Source of the DNA: Phaeodactylibacter xiamenensis | GTDB taxonomy: Bacteria > Bacteroidota > Bacteroidia > Chitinophagales > Saprospiraceae | Direction of reading: 5' to 3' | NCBI RefSeq assembly: GCF_000759025.1 | Contig: NZ_JPOS01000003.1 | Span: forward strand, 1 to 64,000 | DNA length: 64,000 nucleotides | Shown here: in pieces, positions 26,724 to 36,032 of the stretch | How the letters are laid out: each line of letters starts with the position of its first letter | Position numbering within the stretch: the stretch's first letter is position 1 | The notes under the pieces: generated by a model | What the model saw: the letters and a program-made list of their open reading frames with translations, nothing else | Database searches by the model: none | Told to the model about the DNA's origin: nothing | Translations under genes and position numbers: made by a program

Positions 26724-27079
26724 AGAAAAAGTGTGTGGAGTGTGGAGAATCCTTTCACGGACGGGCGGACAAGAAATTTTGCTCGGCCCACTGCCGCAGC
26801 AGCCATAACAACCGGCTCAACCGCGACTTCAACAACTTCATGCGCAATATCAACAACATTCTGCGCAAGAACCGCCGCATTATGGCAGATTTAAACCCTA
26901 ATGGCAAGGCATACGTCCACCGCGATAAGCTGTTGGAGCAGGGATTTAAGTTCGCTTATTTCACGAACGAATATGTCACCAAAGCAGGCAAGGTCTACCG
27001 CTTTTGCTACGATCAGGGGTATATCGAAAAGGATAATGGCTTCCTGACGCTGGTGGTCAGGCAGGAATATGTGGAATAG
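26720..27079 (+). CDS. Small zinc-ribbon protein
   Basis: This 119-residue protein has an N-terminal treble-clef or ribbon-like motif C-x2-C-x11-C-x3-C in CVECGESFHGRADKKFCSAHC. A basic RSSHNNRLNRDFNN helix and a compact C-terminal domain follow. The motif resembles DUF2116-like or other small DNA/RNA-binding ribbons in Bacteroidota. The four-base overlap with the previous gene suggests one operon. The role is unknown. Confidence 0.7.
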   Translation: MKKKCVECGESFHGRADKKFCSAHCRSSHNNRLNRDFNNFMRNINNILRKNRRIMADLNPNGKAYVHRDKLLEQGFKFAYFTNEYVTKAGKVYRFCYDQGYIEKDNGFLTLVVRQEYVE

Positions 27080-27081
27080 AC

Positions 27082-27537
27082 CTACCAGATATCAAGCCCT
27101 TCTGTAAAAGACAAGCGCTTGGATTCCAGCAGGGCACCTTCCGGGCTGATTTCTTCAATGTGTACGGCTTCGTAAGTTTCCCACTCAATACGGTAGGATT
27201 CTGAGCCATCGGCATACTGTACGCTGCCGATGAAGGAAACGTCCTTGTCTTCATGATTCGCTTCGTAGTACAGGCGCACGGGGCGGGGCAACTGGGACGG
27301 ATAAAGGCGGGTGTGGGTCTCCTCCCACTCACCTTCGGCAGAGAAAAAAGCTTTAGCCAGGCGGTCACGGGCATCGAGGAAAGTCGCAACGAAGTCTTCC
27401 TCTTCCACGCCCCAGGTCACTGTAGCAGTTGGCACGTCCATGTACTGACGGCTGAATGCATCTTTTACCTTGGGAGGAACGGCATCTCCCGCTACAAAAA
27501 GCGAACAGCTAATCAGTACGCTGAGTAAAATGGTCAT
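27082..27537 (-). CDS. Exported PepSY-like protein
   Basis: This 151-residue protein begins with a hydrophobic signal (MTILLSVLISCSLFVAGDA) and has two short alpha/beta modules. The first is VPPKVKDAFSRQYMDVPTAT with VTWGVEEEDFVATF, typical of PepSY-like/DUF2874 domains in Bacteroidota periplasmic proteins. It converges with the zinc-ribbon gene. Function is unknown; PepSY domains are often inhibitory or binding modules. Confidence 0.65.
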   Translation of the reverse strand: MTILLSVLISCSLFVAGDAVPPKVKDAFSRQYMDVPTATVTWGVEEEDFVATFLDARDRLAKAFFSAEGEWEETHTRLYPSQLPRPVRLYYEANHEDKDVSFIGSVQYADGSESYRIEWETYEAVHIEEISPEGALLESKRLSFTEGLDIW

Positions 27538-27707
27538 AAATTACATTTGGCTTTGTTGCACCAATGACATTAATTACGCTGAGGGGTGACAAATGTTTTG
27601 GCTTTAACGCAAAAAATTATTTAAGGAGGTACGCTTTCCAGCAGGCAGGATTATGGACCTTTTTAGCGAAAGGGTTGTTATGTTCACAGAATTGAACCTG
27701 AATTGCA

Positions 27708-28871
27708 ATGCACAACGGCTTTTCAAGACCATTCAACCGGCTCTTTTTATTGGTTGTACTTTTTGTTTTTAGCGTTTGGCCAGCCCTAGCGCAATATGGG
27801 GCTATTGACCGGCATGCCCGGCAGGCACCGGACAGTCTTAGCAGTGACTTACCGCGGTTAGCGGTCTATCTGACGCAAGAAGCTCAAAATGAAACGGAAA
27901 AAGCCCGGGCAGTCTACACCTGGGTGTCCGGGTATTTGCAGTACGACCATCAGGCTGAGCGCAAGGGGCAGCGCATCAATCAGAACCTGCGGGACATCCT
28001 TGACCGGCGGCGGGGCCTGTGTATGGACTACGCTTTATTATATCAGGCCATTTGCCGTTATGCAGGCCTGCAGTGCGAGAAAGTCGATGGCTATGCTGCG
28101 CCCAGGCTTGCTGAGGGGCGGCAGGTTCCGGAAAAGGCAGATCATGCCTGGAATGCCGTTTGGGCAGATGGGCGATGGCATCTGCTCGATGTTACCTGGG
28201 GCGAGGTGCAGGATGAGTCTCATCTGACTTACAGCACGTCCTACTTCTTCACCCCTCCGGAAGTTTTCATACTCACGCATCTTCCCGAGCAGCCGATGTG
28301 GCAACTGCTGCCCTGCCCGGTTTCCGTGGAGGATTTTGCTCAATCTCACACTATGCTCTATCGTCAGGTTACCCAACAGGATACCTGCTGGTCGGCCATG
28401 GACTCCATTGCCGCCACCCTTAGCCTGCCTCCTGCCGCGCGCCGGCTTGCCCTTGCCCGTCAGAGTTATGCATTTAACACTACGTCTTACACCAAAAAGC
28501 AGTGGGCGGCTGCGCTATTCGATCAGGCCGTGGCTTTTGATGAACAAACCGAAGGCCTCCCCTACCCTGATAGTGCCAATACGATCGTCCGGCTCAGGCA
28601 GCAAGCCATTGAAAACGCCGAAACAGCACTGGATCTAAGCGAACCACAGACCTGGCAGCGCGAGCTTTACGCACAGTTGCTGCTCAATCAGGCGATTGGG
28701 CGGTATCAACTTCCGGATGGGCATCCTTTGTCTGCTGATGCGGAGGCTACTGTGGCCATTTTGGAAACTGCTAAAGCTCAGCTGTTGCTGCTGCCACCTG
28801 AAGGGTATTTCCGGGGCTACGCGTTGCAGCAGTGTAATCGTTTGCTGGAACAGCTCTCGGGTGATAATTGA
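27708..28871 (+). CDS. Exported transglutaminase-like protein
   Basis: This 387-residue protein has a signal peptide (ending WPALAQ) and a transglutaminase-like core. The triad candidates are Cys105 (RRGLCMDYA), His146 (KADHAWNAV) and Asp161 (LLDVTWG), all in the expected order, so it is probably an active cysteine peptidase or amidase fold. The C-terminal half is helical and repetitive. The end lies 30 bp before the next start. A purine-rich aaggaggt at 27623-27630 is too far from the ATG to be its ribosome site. Confidence 0.82.
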   Translation: MHNGFSRPFNRLFLLVVLFVFSVWPALAQYGAIDRHARQAPDSLSSDLPRLAVYLTQEAQNETEKARAVYTWVSGYLQYDHQAERKGQRINQNLRDILDRRRGLCMDYALLYQAICRYAGLQCEKVDGYAAPRLAEGRQVPEKADHAWNAVWADGRWHLLDVTWGEVQDESHLTYSTSYFFTPPEVFILTHLPEQPMWQLLPCPVSVEDFAQSHTMLYRQVTQQDTCWSAMDSIAATLSLPPAARRLALARQSYAFNTTSYTKKQWAAALFDQAVAFDEQTEGLPYPDSANTIVRLRQQAIENAETALDLSEPQTWQRELYAQLLLNQAIGRYQLPDGHPLSADAEATVAILETAKAQLLLLPPEGYFRGYALQQCNRLLEQLSGDN

Positions 28872-28900
28872 AGATTTTCACTACATTGAGTCCTAAAAAC

Positions 28901-29656
28901 ATGCCCATCCAGGACCAATTTCAGCTCAACGGCAAAACTGCCATCATCACCGGTGCCAGCAAAGGCATTGGGGAAGCTATTGCCCATGCCCTGCACGAAG
29001 CAGGGGCCAACGTCGTCGTCTCCAGCCGCAAACAGGAAGCCGTGGACCAGGTGGCTCAGGCGCTGGGGGAACGAAGCCTGCCCGTTGCCGCCAATGCCGG
29101 TAAGCCCGAAGAGCTCCAAGCCCTGATCGACCGTACCCTTGAAGCGTTTGGCGGGATTGATATCATCGTCAATAACGCTGCTGCCAATCCGGTATTCGGG
29201 CCGGTGGAAAATACGGAGACCTGGGCGTACGACAAGATTATGGACGTCAACGTCAGGGGCCCGTTTGAGCTGTGCAAGCGGGCACTGCCACACCTGAAAG
29301 CTGGCGGGGGCTCCATTATCAATATTAGCAGTGTGGGCGGACTGAGCCCGGAGCATCAGCTGGGCATTTACAGCGTAAGTAAGGCTGCACTGATTTCCCT
29401 GACGAAGGTAATGGCTAAAGAATGGGGCCCGCAGGGCGTCCGGGCGAATGTCATCTGCCCCGGGCTGATAAAAACCAAATTCAGCGAAGCGTTGTGGAGC
29501 AACGAGAAAATCCTGAAGTATGCCCTGGCGCAACTGCCTATTCCACGGGTGGGCTCGGTGGAGGAAGTGGCCGGACTGGCACTTTTCCTGGCGGCGCCCG
29601 CCAGTAGTTATTGTACCGGCGGGGTGTATACGGCGGATGGTGGGTTTACAATCTAA
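28901..29656 (+). CDS. SDR family oxidoreductase
   Basis: This 251-residue SDR has the cofactor motif TGASKGIG at 17-24, NNAA in place of NNAG, ISSVGG and the catalytic YSVSK. The ending TGGVYTADGG is typical of glucose-1-dehydrogenase or FabG-like SDRs. The frame begins at a TTG at 28868 overlapping the previous gene, but the ATG at 28901 starts just before the fold and is preferred. The last 4 bp overlap the convergent next gene. Confidence 0.88.
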   Translation: MPIQDQFQLNGKTAIITGASKGIGEAIAHALHEAGANVVVSSRKQEAVDQVAQALGERSLPVAANAGKPEELQALIDRTLEAFGGIDIIVNNAAANPVFGPVENTETWAYDKIMDVNVRGPFELCKRALPHLKAGGGSIINISSVGGLSPEHQLGIYSVSKAALISLTKVMAKEWGPQGVRANVICPGLIKTKFSEALWSNEKILKYALAQLPIPRVGSVEEVAGLALFLAAPASSYCTGGVYTADGGFTI

Positions 29657-30720
29657 CTCCGGCTATTCACCTCCGCAATCACCTTGCGCACCCGGTCGAG
29701 CTGCACCGGGTAGTCCAGGATATTCTGAAACAGGTACTGCTTTTTGAGGTCCGGGTAGGGCTTCAGTACTTCTGCGATCAGTTCATCAGTCACGATTTGG
29801 GGCATGCCGGTCTGCATATCGATGAGGATGCCGACGGTCTTGCCAGAGGGGATACCAGCGTCCACAAAGGTAGACTTAATGGGGAAGTGGACCCGGTCGA
29901 CCAGAAAAAGGTAGCGGCCTTTCTCCAGCACGCGGGTATAGTAGTGGGCGCCTCCGGGGTAGGCATTGCCGCGAATAAAAAGCTCATTGCCATCTTTAAG
30001 GGCATAAAAATTATGGCGCTCATGCTGATCGCGGTTGCGCAGCCGGTAGCGCTCCAGCCTGCCCATCAATCGCTTAAGCTTGCCAGGGAAGGCGTTCGTC
30101 CGCCCCTGCTTGAGGTCCAGGAAGTTGCTGGCCGTTTGCAAGCCCCGGGAATCTGATGCCCAGGCCTCTGTTCGGCTCATTTCACGGAAATCTTGATTCT
30201 CCCAACGCTCCTGATAGTGCTGCAGGCAACGAAAGAAGGCGTCCTCCATACGTGGGGAGTGCCCTTTGGCTACGGTGAGCTGATCGCCGGAAAGGGTCAC
30301 CGCCACTTCCTGTGTGGGCTTGCCAGGGGCGTCAAACAACAAGTGCAGGCGGATGTAACCCTCACCATCCTCCAGCTCGCGGCGTAAGTCCTCCCAAAGG
30401 TAGAGTTGCTTTACCCGCAAAACCACAGGTACGGCTTCGGCATCGTGCATGAGCCAACCATTCATGCGGGCCTTAAGGTTGGAGAAAAATTCGGATTCGG
30501 CAATCAGCGGGCGCTTGATATCACAGTCGGCTCCCCGGTTTACGATACCGAGGTTGGCGGTGAAATTGCGCTCATCCCGGATTTCGGCAATGTAAAAATC
30601 GCTTTCCATTACTTTATCGATGCGCTGAGCGGCACCGATTACGCGAAATTCGACTTGCGCCTGCAGGGCGGTACATCCGGTCAGCAGGAGGACAAATATG
30701 GGTAAAAGTCTGGGCTTCAT
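29653..30720 (-). CDS. Hypothetical lipoprotein
   Basis: This 355-residue protein has a lipoprotein signal (MKPRLLPIFVLLLTGC, Cys16). It shows no domain I recognise. The first half is beta-rich (VMESDFYIAEIRDERNFTANLG, GYIRLHLLFDAPGKPTQEVAVTL). The second half contains a basic RLMGRLERYRLRNRDQHE stretch and ends with a helix. It stands alone, followed upstream by the repeat region. Confidence 0.6.
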   Translation of the reverse strand: MKPRLLPIFVLLLTGCTALQAQVEFRVIGAAQRIDKVMESDFYIAEIRDERNFTANLGIVNRGADCDIKRPLIAESEFFSNLKARMNGWLMHDAEAVPVVLRVKQLYLWEDLRRELEDGEGYIRLHLLFDAPGKPTQEVAVTLSGDQLTVAKGHSPRMEDAFFRCLQHYQERWENQDFREMSRTEAWASDSRGLQTASNFLDLKQGRTNAFPGKLKRLMGRLERYRLRNRDQHERHNFYALKDGNELFIRGNAYPGGAHYYTRVLEKGRYLFLVDRVHFPIKSTFVDAGIPSGKTVGILIDMQTGMPQIVTDELIAEVLKPYPDLKKQYLFQNILDYPVQLDRVRKVIAEVNSRS

Positions 30721-31490
30721 GAGCAGTCATTTCAGGTATTCATGGAATTGCCAATGAAAAATACGGCACCACGTAAGTTACAAAACAATCTACTTACAAA
30801 TAGCCAGGCTACCGTACTTGTTTACCGGAATGTCCGGTATCTAACAGCAAGGCCTACATTTTCATAGGGCAAACGCACCACAATTTGAATGTAATTGGAG
30901 CAATTTTGGAACATGTCGCGAAACTCGTAAGAGCGGGTGGCGGCTGCCGAAATTGTATGTTCGACGGAGGAGTCCCGCAAATCGGCCGTGCCCTTGGTAG
31001 GCGGCACCTGGGCGCTCAACCTCGCCCGGCGCTCTCGCTGTCCGACGTAGTATGAAACGAAGTCGGTCCTTTCGCCGGGCGTGCTGGCTGTGGAAATGTA
31101 GAACAGTAAAATGCTTAATGTTAAATGTAAAAGGAGCGAGCGGTGCCGTAGGAGCGGTCTTGGGTTGCGAGCGGTACCGGTGGGTGTGGCTGGCACGCCC
31201 GGCGCTGTCCTTTCGCCGGGCGTGCTGGCTGTGGAAATGTAGAACAGCAAAATGCTTAATGTTAAATGTAAAAGGAGCGAGCGGTGCCGTAGGAGCGGTC
31301 TTGGGTTGCGAGCGGTGCCGGTGGGTGTGGCTGGCACGCCCGGCGCTCTCCTTTCGCCGGGCGTGCTGGCTGTGGAAATGTAGAACAGCAAAATACTTAA
31401 TGTTAAATGTAAAAGGAGCGAGCGGTGCCGGTGGGTGTGGCCCTATTTTTGGATAATGAAAACTTAGTTTGGTGCGTTTGCCCTGGTGCC
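30721..31490. repeat. Non-coding region with 141-bp tandem repeat
   Basis: Copies beginning tcctttcgccgggcgtgctg start at 31067, 31208 and 31349, a period of exactly 141 bp. The third copy is cut short by a jump between short gcggtgcc matches and ends about 31450. Because 141 is a multiple of three, several frames stay open across it on the minus strand, but the predicted peptides are low-complexity and match no protein type I know. The flank 30840-31060 holds no clear gene. Confidence 0.85.
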
Positions 31491-33155
31491 TTATCCCTTT
31501 CTGATCGCTGCCGCAAAGCCTTCCGTGTCCAGTGCGTTCATACACTCCGCAGCGGTCAGCCCGCCCTTCCTGCCGGCTAAGACGCCATAGCGGATGTCGT
31601 GTATACCGCTGGTGCTATGGGCATCGGGATTGATGCTGAGCCGTATGCCTTTCTCCAGCGCATAGGGCACCCAGGTCCAGTCCAGGTCCAGCCGGTAAGG
31701 GTTGGCATTGATTTCCACGCTTACGCCATTGGCCGCACAGGCATCCAGGACCTTTTGATGGTCGATAGGATAGCCGGGGCGGGACAACAGCAGCCGGCCA
31801 GTGGGGTGGCCAAGCATCGTGGTGTACGGATTTTCAATCGCCGTGATGAGGCGCTGCGTGGCTTTGTCTTCGTCCATACGCAGATTACTATGGACGGAGG
31901 CAATGATGAAGTCGAAGGCTCTAAGCACATCTTCCTCGTAGTCCAGGCTGCCATCGTTGAGGATATCACTTTCTATGCCTTTGAAGATGCGGAAGGGCGC
32001 GAGCTCCTGATTCAGGGCATCCACTTCCTCCATTTGTTCGAATACACGCTCCGGCTTCAGCCCGTTGGCGTAGAACGCAGACTTGGAGTGGTCGGTCAGG
32101 CCGAGGTACTGAAAGCCCCGGGCTTTGGCGTATTCCGCCATTTCCCGTAAGGTGTGGGCCCCATCGCTGTAGGTCGTGTGGGCGTGTACGATGCCCTTGA
32201 TGTCCGCCTCGGTGATGAGCTCGGGCAGGTCGTTGCTGCGGGCGCGCTCCAGTGCCCAGGCCTGCTCGCGCAGCTCCGGGGCGATGAAGGGTAGTTTCAG
32301 GATATTGAAAACAGCGGGCTCGTCGGCTTGCCCCGCCCAGTCTGCGGCGGGGGCTTTTGCAGTTACAGCTTCCAGGAAGGTATCACTGGCGGTAAGCGTG
32401 AAGAGCTGAGTGCCAAATTCGGCTGCCGGGCAGGTGTAAACCTTAACGGGTACTTCCGCTTCGGTAGTGGTTTTGGCGGCATGTGCGTTAGCTTCGGAGC
32501 TTACCTCCTTTAGCACGCCCAGGTCAGCCAGTACTTCAGCGGCTCCCTCCTGCCCTACCAGGATCTCTATTTCATCGATGACCACCGACCTGCGGCGAAT
32601 CGCACCGCACCAGTCTGCCGGCACATCAGGTAGGGCTTTTTGGATGGCTGCGAGTAGTTGCTCCGCTTCCGCCTCGATGGCGGCGTAGTGGAACCGGTTT
32701 TTAGACTTTTGGTAGTATTCCAGCTTTTTGCGGAGTTCTTCCTGCGTCTTGGCCCCGAAGCCTTTGAGTTCCACCAGGCGGTTTTCATTGACTGCGTAAA
32801 GGAGTTCGCCAACAGACTCTACGCCAAGCCCTTCCCAGACCGCCATGATTTTCTTGGGGCCGAAGCCTTTGATGTTGAGCATTTCCTGAATGCCCTCCGG
32901 TGTCTTGGCCCGGTATTTTTCCAGGGTAGCCATCTGCCCGGCGTCCAGCAGCTCCTGAATTTTGCCGCTGATGGCTTTGCCTACGCCCTTGATGCTGCCG
33001 ATCTCCTCGGGACTGAGCTCCGAGAGGGGTTGCTCATAGGCGCGCAGATTGCGGTAGGCACTCTGATAGGAACGGATTTTGAACGGATTCTCCCCGTGCA
33101 GTTCCATCAGTTGCCCGAGCTGCCGGAAGTGTTGTGCGATTTCTTTGTTGGTCAT
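31491..33155 (-). CDS. polX: DNA polymerase/3'-5' exonuclease PolX
   Basis: This 554-residue protein has the bacterial PolX layout. It starts with an N-terminal 8-kDa-type domain (ENPFKIRSYQSAYRNLRAYE) and helix-hairpin-helix motifs (IGSIKGVGKAISGKI, MLNIKGFGPKKIMAVW). A polymerase palm with CGAIRRRSVVIDEIEILV follows, then a C-terminal PHP exonuclease domain (VHAHTTYSDGAHTLREMAEYA, LTDHSKS, EINANPYRLDLDW, NPDAHS). The palm has DEIE where active PolX usually has an Asp-x-Asp, so polymerase activity may be reduced while the PHP nuclease looks intact. The ATG at 33155 fits the family; the open frame further upstream overlaps the next gene. It probably acts in gap repair. Confidence 0.9.
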   Translation of the reverse strand: MTNKEIAQHFRQLGQLMELHGENPFKIRSYQSAYRNLRAYEQPLSELSPEEIGSIKGVGKAISGKIQELLDAGQMATLEKYRAKTPEGIQEMLNIKGFGPKKIMAVWEGLGVESVGELLYAVNENRLVELKGFGAKTQEELRKKLEYYQKSKNRFHYAAIEAEAEQLLAAIQKALPDVPADWCGAIRRRSVVIDEIEILVGQEGAAEVLADLGVLKEVSSEANAHAAKTTTEAEVPVKVYTCPAAEFGTQLFTLTASDTFLEAVTAKAPAADWAGQADEPAVFNILKLPFIAPELREQAWALERARSNDLPELITEADIKGIVHAHTTYSDGAHTLREMAEYAKARGFQYLGLTDHSKSAFYANGLKPERVFEQMEEVDALNQELAPFRIFKGIESDILNDGSLDYEEDVLRAFDFIIASVHSNLRMDEDKATQRLITAIENPYTTMLGHPTGRLLLSRPGYPIDHQKVLDACAANGVSVEINANPYRLDLDWTWVPYALEKGIRLSINPDAHSTSGIHDIRYGVLAGRKGGLTAAECMNALDTEGFAAAIRKG

Positions 33156-33165
33156 TGGGGTGTTT

Positions 33166-34413
33166 TTAAAACTCGACTTCCAGTTCCAGGGTCTCTTCGC
33201 CCCGCTTGACGACCACATTAGTCTTGTCGCCTTTCTCAAATTGGCCCAGGCCTTCCATGTAGCCGTAGATGTCTTTGACTGCTGTATCACCGATTTTCAG
33301 AATGATGTCTCCTTTCTTCATGCCCGCATTGTCCGCTGTGCGCCCCTCCATCACACCATCGATGCGCATGCCGGTGCCCTGAAAGACATAATCCGGCATG
33401 ACACCAAGCGTCACTTTGTATGCTGCCGGGCGGCGGCTTTCCTGCTCGTCCTTGGTTTTGGTGAATGCAATTTTACCTGCATCGTCCAGCTCCTCGATCA
33501 GTGCCAGGATGTAATCCGTGGTGAGCAGCAGCCCTTTGTAGTTGACCAGCTCGGAGTCGTCTTCCGGCTTGTGGTAGTCTTCATGCTGACCGGTGAAGAA
33601 ATGCAGCACGGGAATATCCTCCAGGTAGAAGGAAGTATGATCGCTTGGCCCAATGCCAGACTCTGAAACGACCGTGGAAATACCTCCGACGGATAAATCT
33701 GCGAGCAATCCATCCCATTCGGGTGAAGTACCGGCACCGTTGACGGACAGGGTCTTTTCTTCATTCAGGCGGCCCACCATGTCGAGATTGAGCATGTAGT
33801 TGACTTTCTTCAGGTTGATGGTGGGGTTTTGGACGTAATATTTCGAGCCAAATAAGCCCATTTCCTCACCCGAAAAAGCGATAAAAAGGTAGTTGTTGTT
33901 GGTGGATTTGCCTTCAGAGAGCACCTCTGCCAGGCGGAAAATCCCCGCCACGCCACTTGCGTTATCGTCTGCCCCATTGTGGATGGCCGGGTCGCCTGTG
34001 TGGCGGGACCCCATGATGCCGTGCCCCAGGTGGTCGTAGTGCGCGCCGATGACGATGGTGTAATCTGCGCCGTTGCCGAGGTAGCCAATAACGTTGCGGG
34101 CGGTACGTTCTTCGGTCTCTTTAGCATGAGGGTGCGCTTTGTACTGCACCTCAAAATCCTGATACCATTCGCCCCCGTACCCTTTGGGCTCCAGCCCTAT
34201 TTCTTCGAAGCGATAGGCGATGTAATCGGCGGCCATGCGCTCGCCCTTTTTGCCGGTCTCCCTGCCCTGCAGCAAGTCGGAAGCCAGGTAAACGACATCG
34301 ACCTGCAGTTGGAGGGCAGGATCGTGCTGCGCGGTTGAAGTCATTGGCGAAAGCCCCAGTACAAGGGCTAAAGCGAGGGCGTAACCTATCTTTGAAGTAC
34401 CGTTCAGAATCAT
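33166..34413 (-). CDS. Exported M28 family metallopeptidase with PDZ domain
   Basis: This 415-residue protein has a signal peptide (ending PMTSTAQ) and an M28 aminopeptidase-like domain. The zinc-site motifs are seen as GAHYDHLG, HNGADDNASG, FSGEEMGLFGS and NLDMVG, with a distal HFFTGQHEDYH. The C-terminal ~95 residues form a PDZ domain (LGVMPDYVFQGTGMRIDGVM, AGMKKGDIILKIGD). It probably trims peptides in the periplasm or outside the cell. It lies 10 bp upstream of the PolX gene on the same strand. Confidence 0.9.
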   Translation of the reverse strand: MILNGTSKIGYALALALVLGLSPMTSTAQHDPALQLQVDVVYLASDLLQGRETGKKGERMAADYIAYRFEEIGLEPKGYGGEWYQDFEVQYKAHPHAKETEERTARNVIGYLGNGADYTIVIGAHYDHLGHGIMGSRHTGDPAIHNGADDNASGVAGIFRLAEVLSEGKSTNNNYLFIAFSGEEMGLFGSKYYVQNPTINLKKVNYMLNLDMVGRLNEEKTLSVNGAGTSPEWDGLLADLSVGGISTVVSESGIGPSDHTSFYLEDIPVLHFFTGQHEDYHKPEDDSELVNYKGLLLTTDYILALIEELDDAGKIAFTKTKDEQESRRPAAYKVTLGVMPDYVFQGTGMRIDGVMEGRTADNAGMKKGDIILKIGDTAVKDIYGYMEGLGQFEKGDKTNVVVKRGEETLELEVEF

Positions 34414-34501
34414 TGGTTGATGTTTTTGTAGCGTTTATTTGGAGTGAACAGCCAAAGCGGTATTCCGGCTGTCACCCGGTTGTCAGAAAATCAAAAATTA
34501 T

Positions 34502-34533
34502 TAGACTTGTTCAACTGGGCCTGAACAAGTCTA
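34502..34533 (-). terminator. Terminator overlapping the stop codon of the MBL gene
   Basis: Perfect 12-base arms (tagacttgttca and tgaacaagtcta) include the TAG stop of the upstream gene in the stem. On the minus strand they are followed by ataatttttgatttt. Confidence 0.8.
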
Positions 34534-35385
34534 TTGGAACAAAGCCTCCACATCCACATCCGCCCCTTTGGCGATGCGGCCCCGGTCGTTGCGTTCTACC
34601 TGCACGCAGGCAGTGGCGGGGTCATGCTCGAAGAACAGGTAATGCCCCCGGTCTACGCCATCTTCCAGGATACGCCCCTTTTCCCGCATGGTATCGAGGG
34701 GGCGCAGGTCGTAGCTCATCACGTAGGGCATACCGATATGGAAGGAGGATGGGATCACATCCGCACAGTAGACGAGGGTATGATCGCCCTGATGGAAAAT
34801 CGGCACCATCATCGCTTCCGTATGCCCGTAGACGAAGCGGATATCGATACCGGGCAGCCACTCCAGGTCATCTTTCTGCACGTCGATGAATTTAAGGACG
34901 CCCGCCTTTTTCAGGGGCACAAAGTTTTCTTTCAGGAAGGAAGCCTTTTCCCGCGGATTGGGGTAGTACGCCCAGTTGTAGTGCACCTCATTCGACCAGT
35001 AGGTGGCATTGGGGAAGGTTGGCACCAGGTTCTTATCCGCATCGTACTTCACCGCTCCGCCCACATGGTCAAAGTGCAGGTGGGTGAGCAATACATCGGT
35101 GATGGACTCGGGCTCGAAGCCTGCCTGCTGAAGGCTGCCCATAAGGGAAGCTTCTCCGTGCGGCTCAAAGTGGGAGCGAAATTTCTCGTCCTGCTTATCG
35201 CCAATACCGGTGTCTACCAGTATACGGCGCTCCCCGTGCTCAATGAGCAGGCAGCGCATAGACCAGGTGCAAAGGTTATTTTCGTCGGGCTTGTTTTTCT
35301 TTTGCCAGAGGGTCTTGGGCACCACGCCGAACATGGCGCCGCCGTCCAGCTTGAAATACCCGGTTTCTATGATATGGATAGTCAT
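34531..35385 (-). CDS. MBL-fold metallo-hydrolase
   Basis: This 284-residue cytoplasmic protein has the metallo-beta-lactamase fold. The zinc motif is THLHFDHVGG, preceded by DTGIGDKQD, with later ligands in GHTEAMMV and YCADVIPSSFH. It resembles quorum-quenching lactonase or general MBL hydrolases, and the substrate cannot be read from the sequence. The start at 35385 (MTIHIIETGYFKLDGGAMFG) is typical for the group. Confidence 0.88.
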   Translation of the reverse strand: MTIHIIETGYFKLDGGAMFGVVPKTLWQKKNKPDENNLCTWSMRCLLIEHGERRILVDTGIGDKQDEKFRSHFEPHGEASLMGSLQQAGFEPESITDVLLTHLHFDHVGGAVKYDADKNLVPTFPNATYWSNEVHYNWAYYPNPREKASFLKENFVPLKKAGVLKFIDVQKDDLEWLPGIDIRFVYGHTEAMMVPIFHQGDHTLVYCADVIPSSFHIGMPYVMSYDLRPLDTMREKGRILEDGVDRGHYLFFEHDPATACVQVERNDRGRIAKGADVDVEALFQ

Positions 35386-35420
35386 TATATGGTGTTTTGG
35401 GTGTAATCAGTAAAAGAGCA

Positions 35421-35939
35421 CTAAGAAAAACCAATACGGGACTGCCCAGCTTTCAAAGAGTCCTTCAAAGCCGCCATACGGATAGCAGTTACGGCCGCTT
35501 CCACGCCCTTATTGCCATGCTTGCCGCCCGCGCGGTCCCGGGCCTGCTCCTCGGTATTTGGCGTCAGCACCCCAAAAATGAAAGGCTTGCCGTATACCAT
35601 GCTTAGGTTGGTGAGCCCGCTGGCCACCGCCTGATTGATGTACTCATTGTGGGAAGTTTCGCCTTTAATGACGCAGCCAAGGCAGATGACAGCATCGAGT
35701 TTGTGCTTGTCGATCATCATTTTGGCGCCAGCCGGCAGCTCAAAGGAGCCGGGCACCTGAGCGGTATGGATATTGGCTTCCTTCGCGCCGTGCTTGATCA
35801 GGGTGTCATAGCAGCCCTCGTAGAGCGCGTGGGTAATTTCGGGGTTCCAGTCGGCCACTACGATGCCAAAGGCAAACTCCTCTGCGGAGGGCAATTGCGC
35901 TTCGTCGTAGGTGGAAAGGTTCTTTAATGCACTTGCCAT
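35421..35939 (-). CDS. ribH: 6,7-dimethyl-8-ribityllumazine synthase
   Basis: This 172-residue protein makes lumazine, the direct precursor of riboflavin. It shows family segments FGIVVADWNPEITHALYEG, VPGSFELPAGAKM, CLGCVIKGETSHNEYI (with the catalytic His) and PFIFGVLT...QARDRAGGKHGNKG. Length is slightly above the usual ~155. It follows the TPR gene on the same strand, separated by a terminator, so it probably has its own promoter. Confidence 0.95.
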   Translation of the reverse strand: MASALKNLSTYDEAQLPSAEEFAFGIVVADWNPEITHALYEGCYDTLIKHGAKEANIHTAQVPGSFELPAGAKMMIDKHKLDAVICLGCVIKGETSHNEYINQAVASGLTNLSMVYGKPFIFGVLTPNTEEQARDRAGGKHGNKGVEAAVTAIRMAALKDSLKAGQSRIGFS

Positions 35940-35969
35940 AATTGATGTGAATTAGGGGACAAATTAGAA

Positions 35970-36004
35970 AAGGTAAGGCTCTCATCAAAGAAGAACCTTA
36001 CCTT
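35970..36004 (-). terminator. Terminator after the TPR-protein gene
   Basis: Nine-base arms (aaggtaagg and ccttacctt) surround a 17-base loop and, read on the minus strand, are followed by ttctaattt. It separates the TPR gene from ribH. Confidence 0.75.
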
Positions 36005-36032
36005 TCCGATAGTAGTTTAATGCAGCAGGAAA

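Noticed and set aside
30822-31545. Long minus-strand frames across the 141-bp repeat
   Set aside because: They stay open only because the period is a multiple of three; two frames are equally open and neither resembles a protein family.
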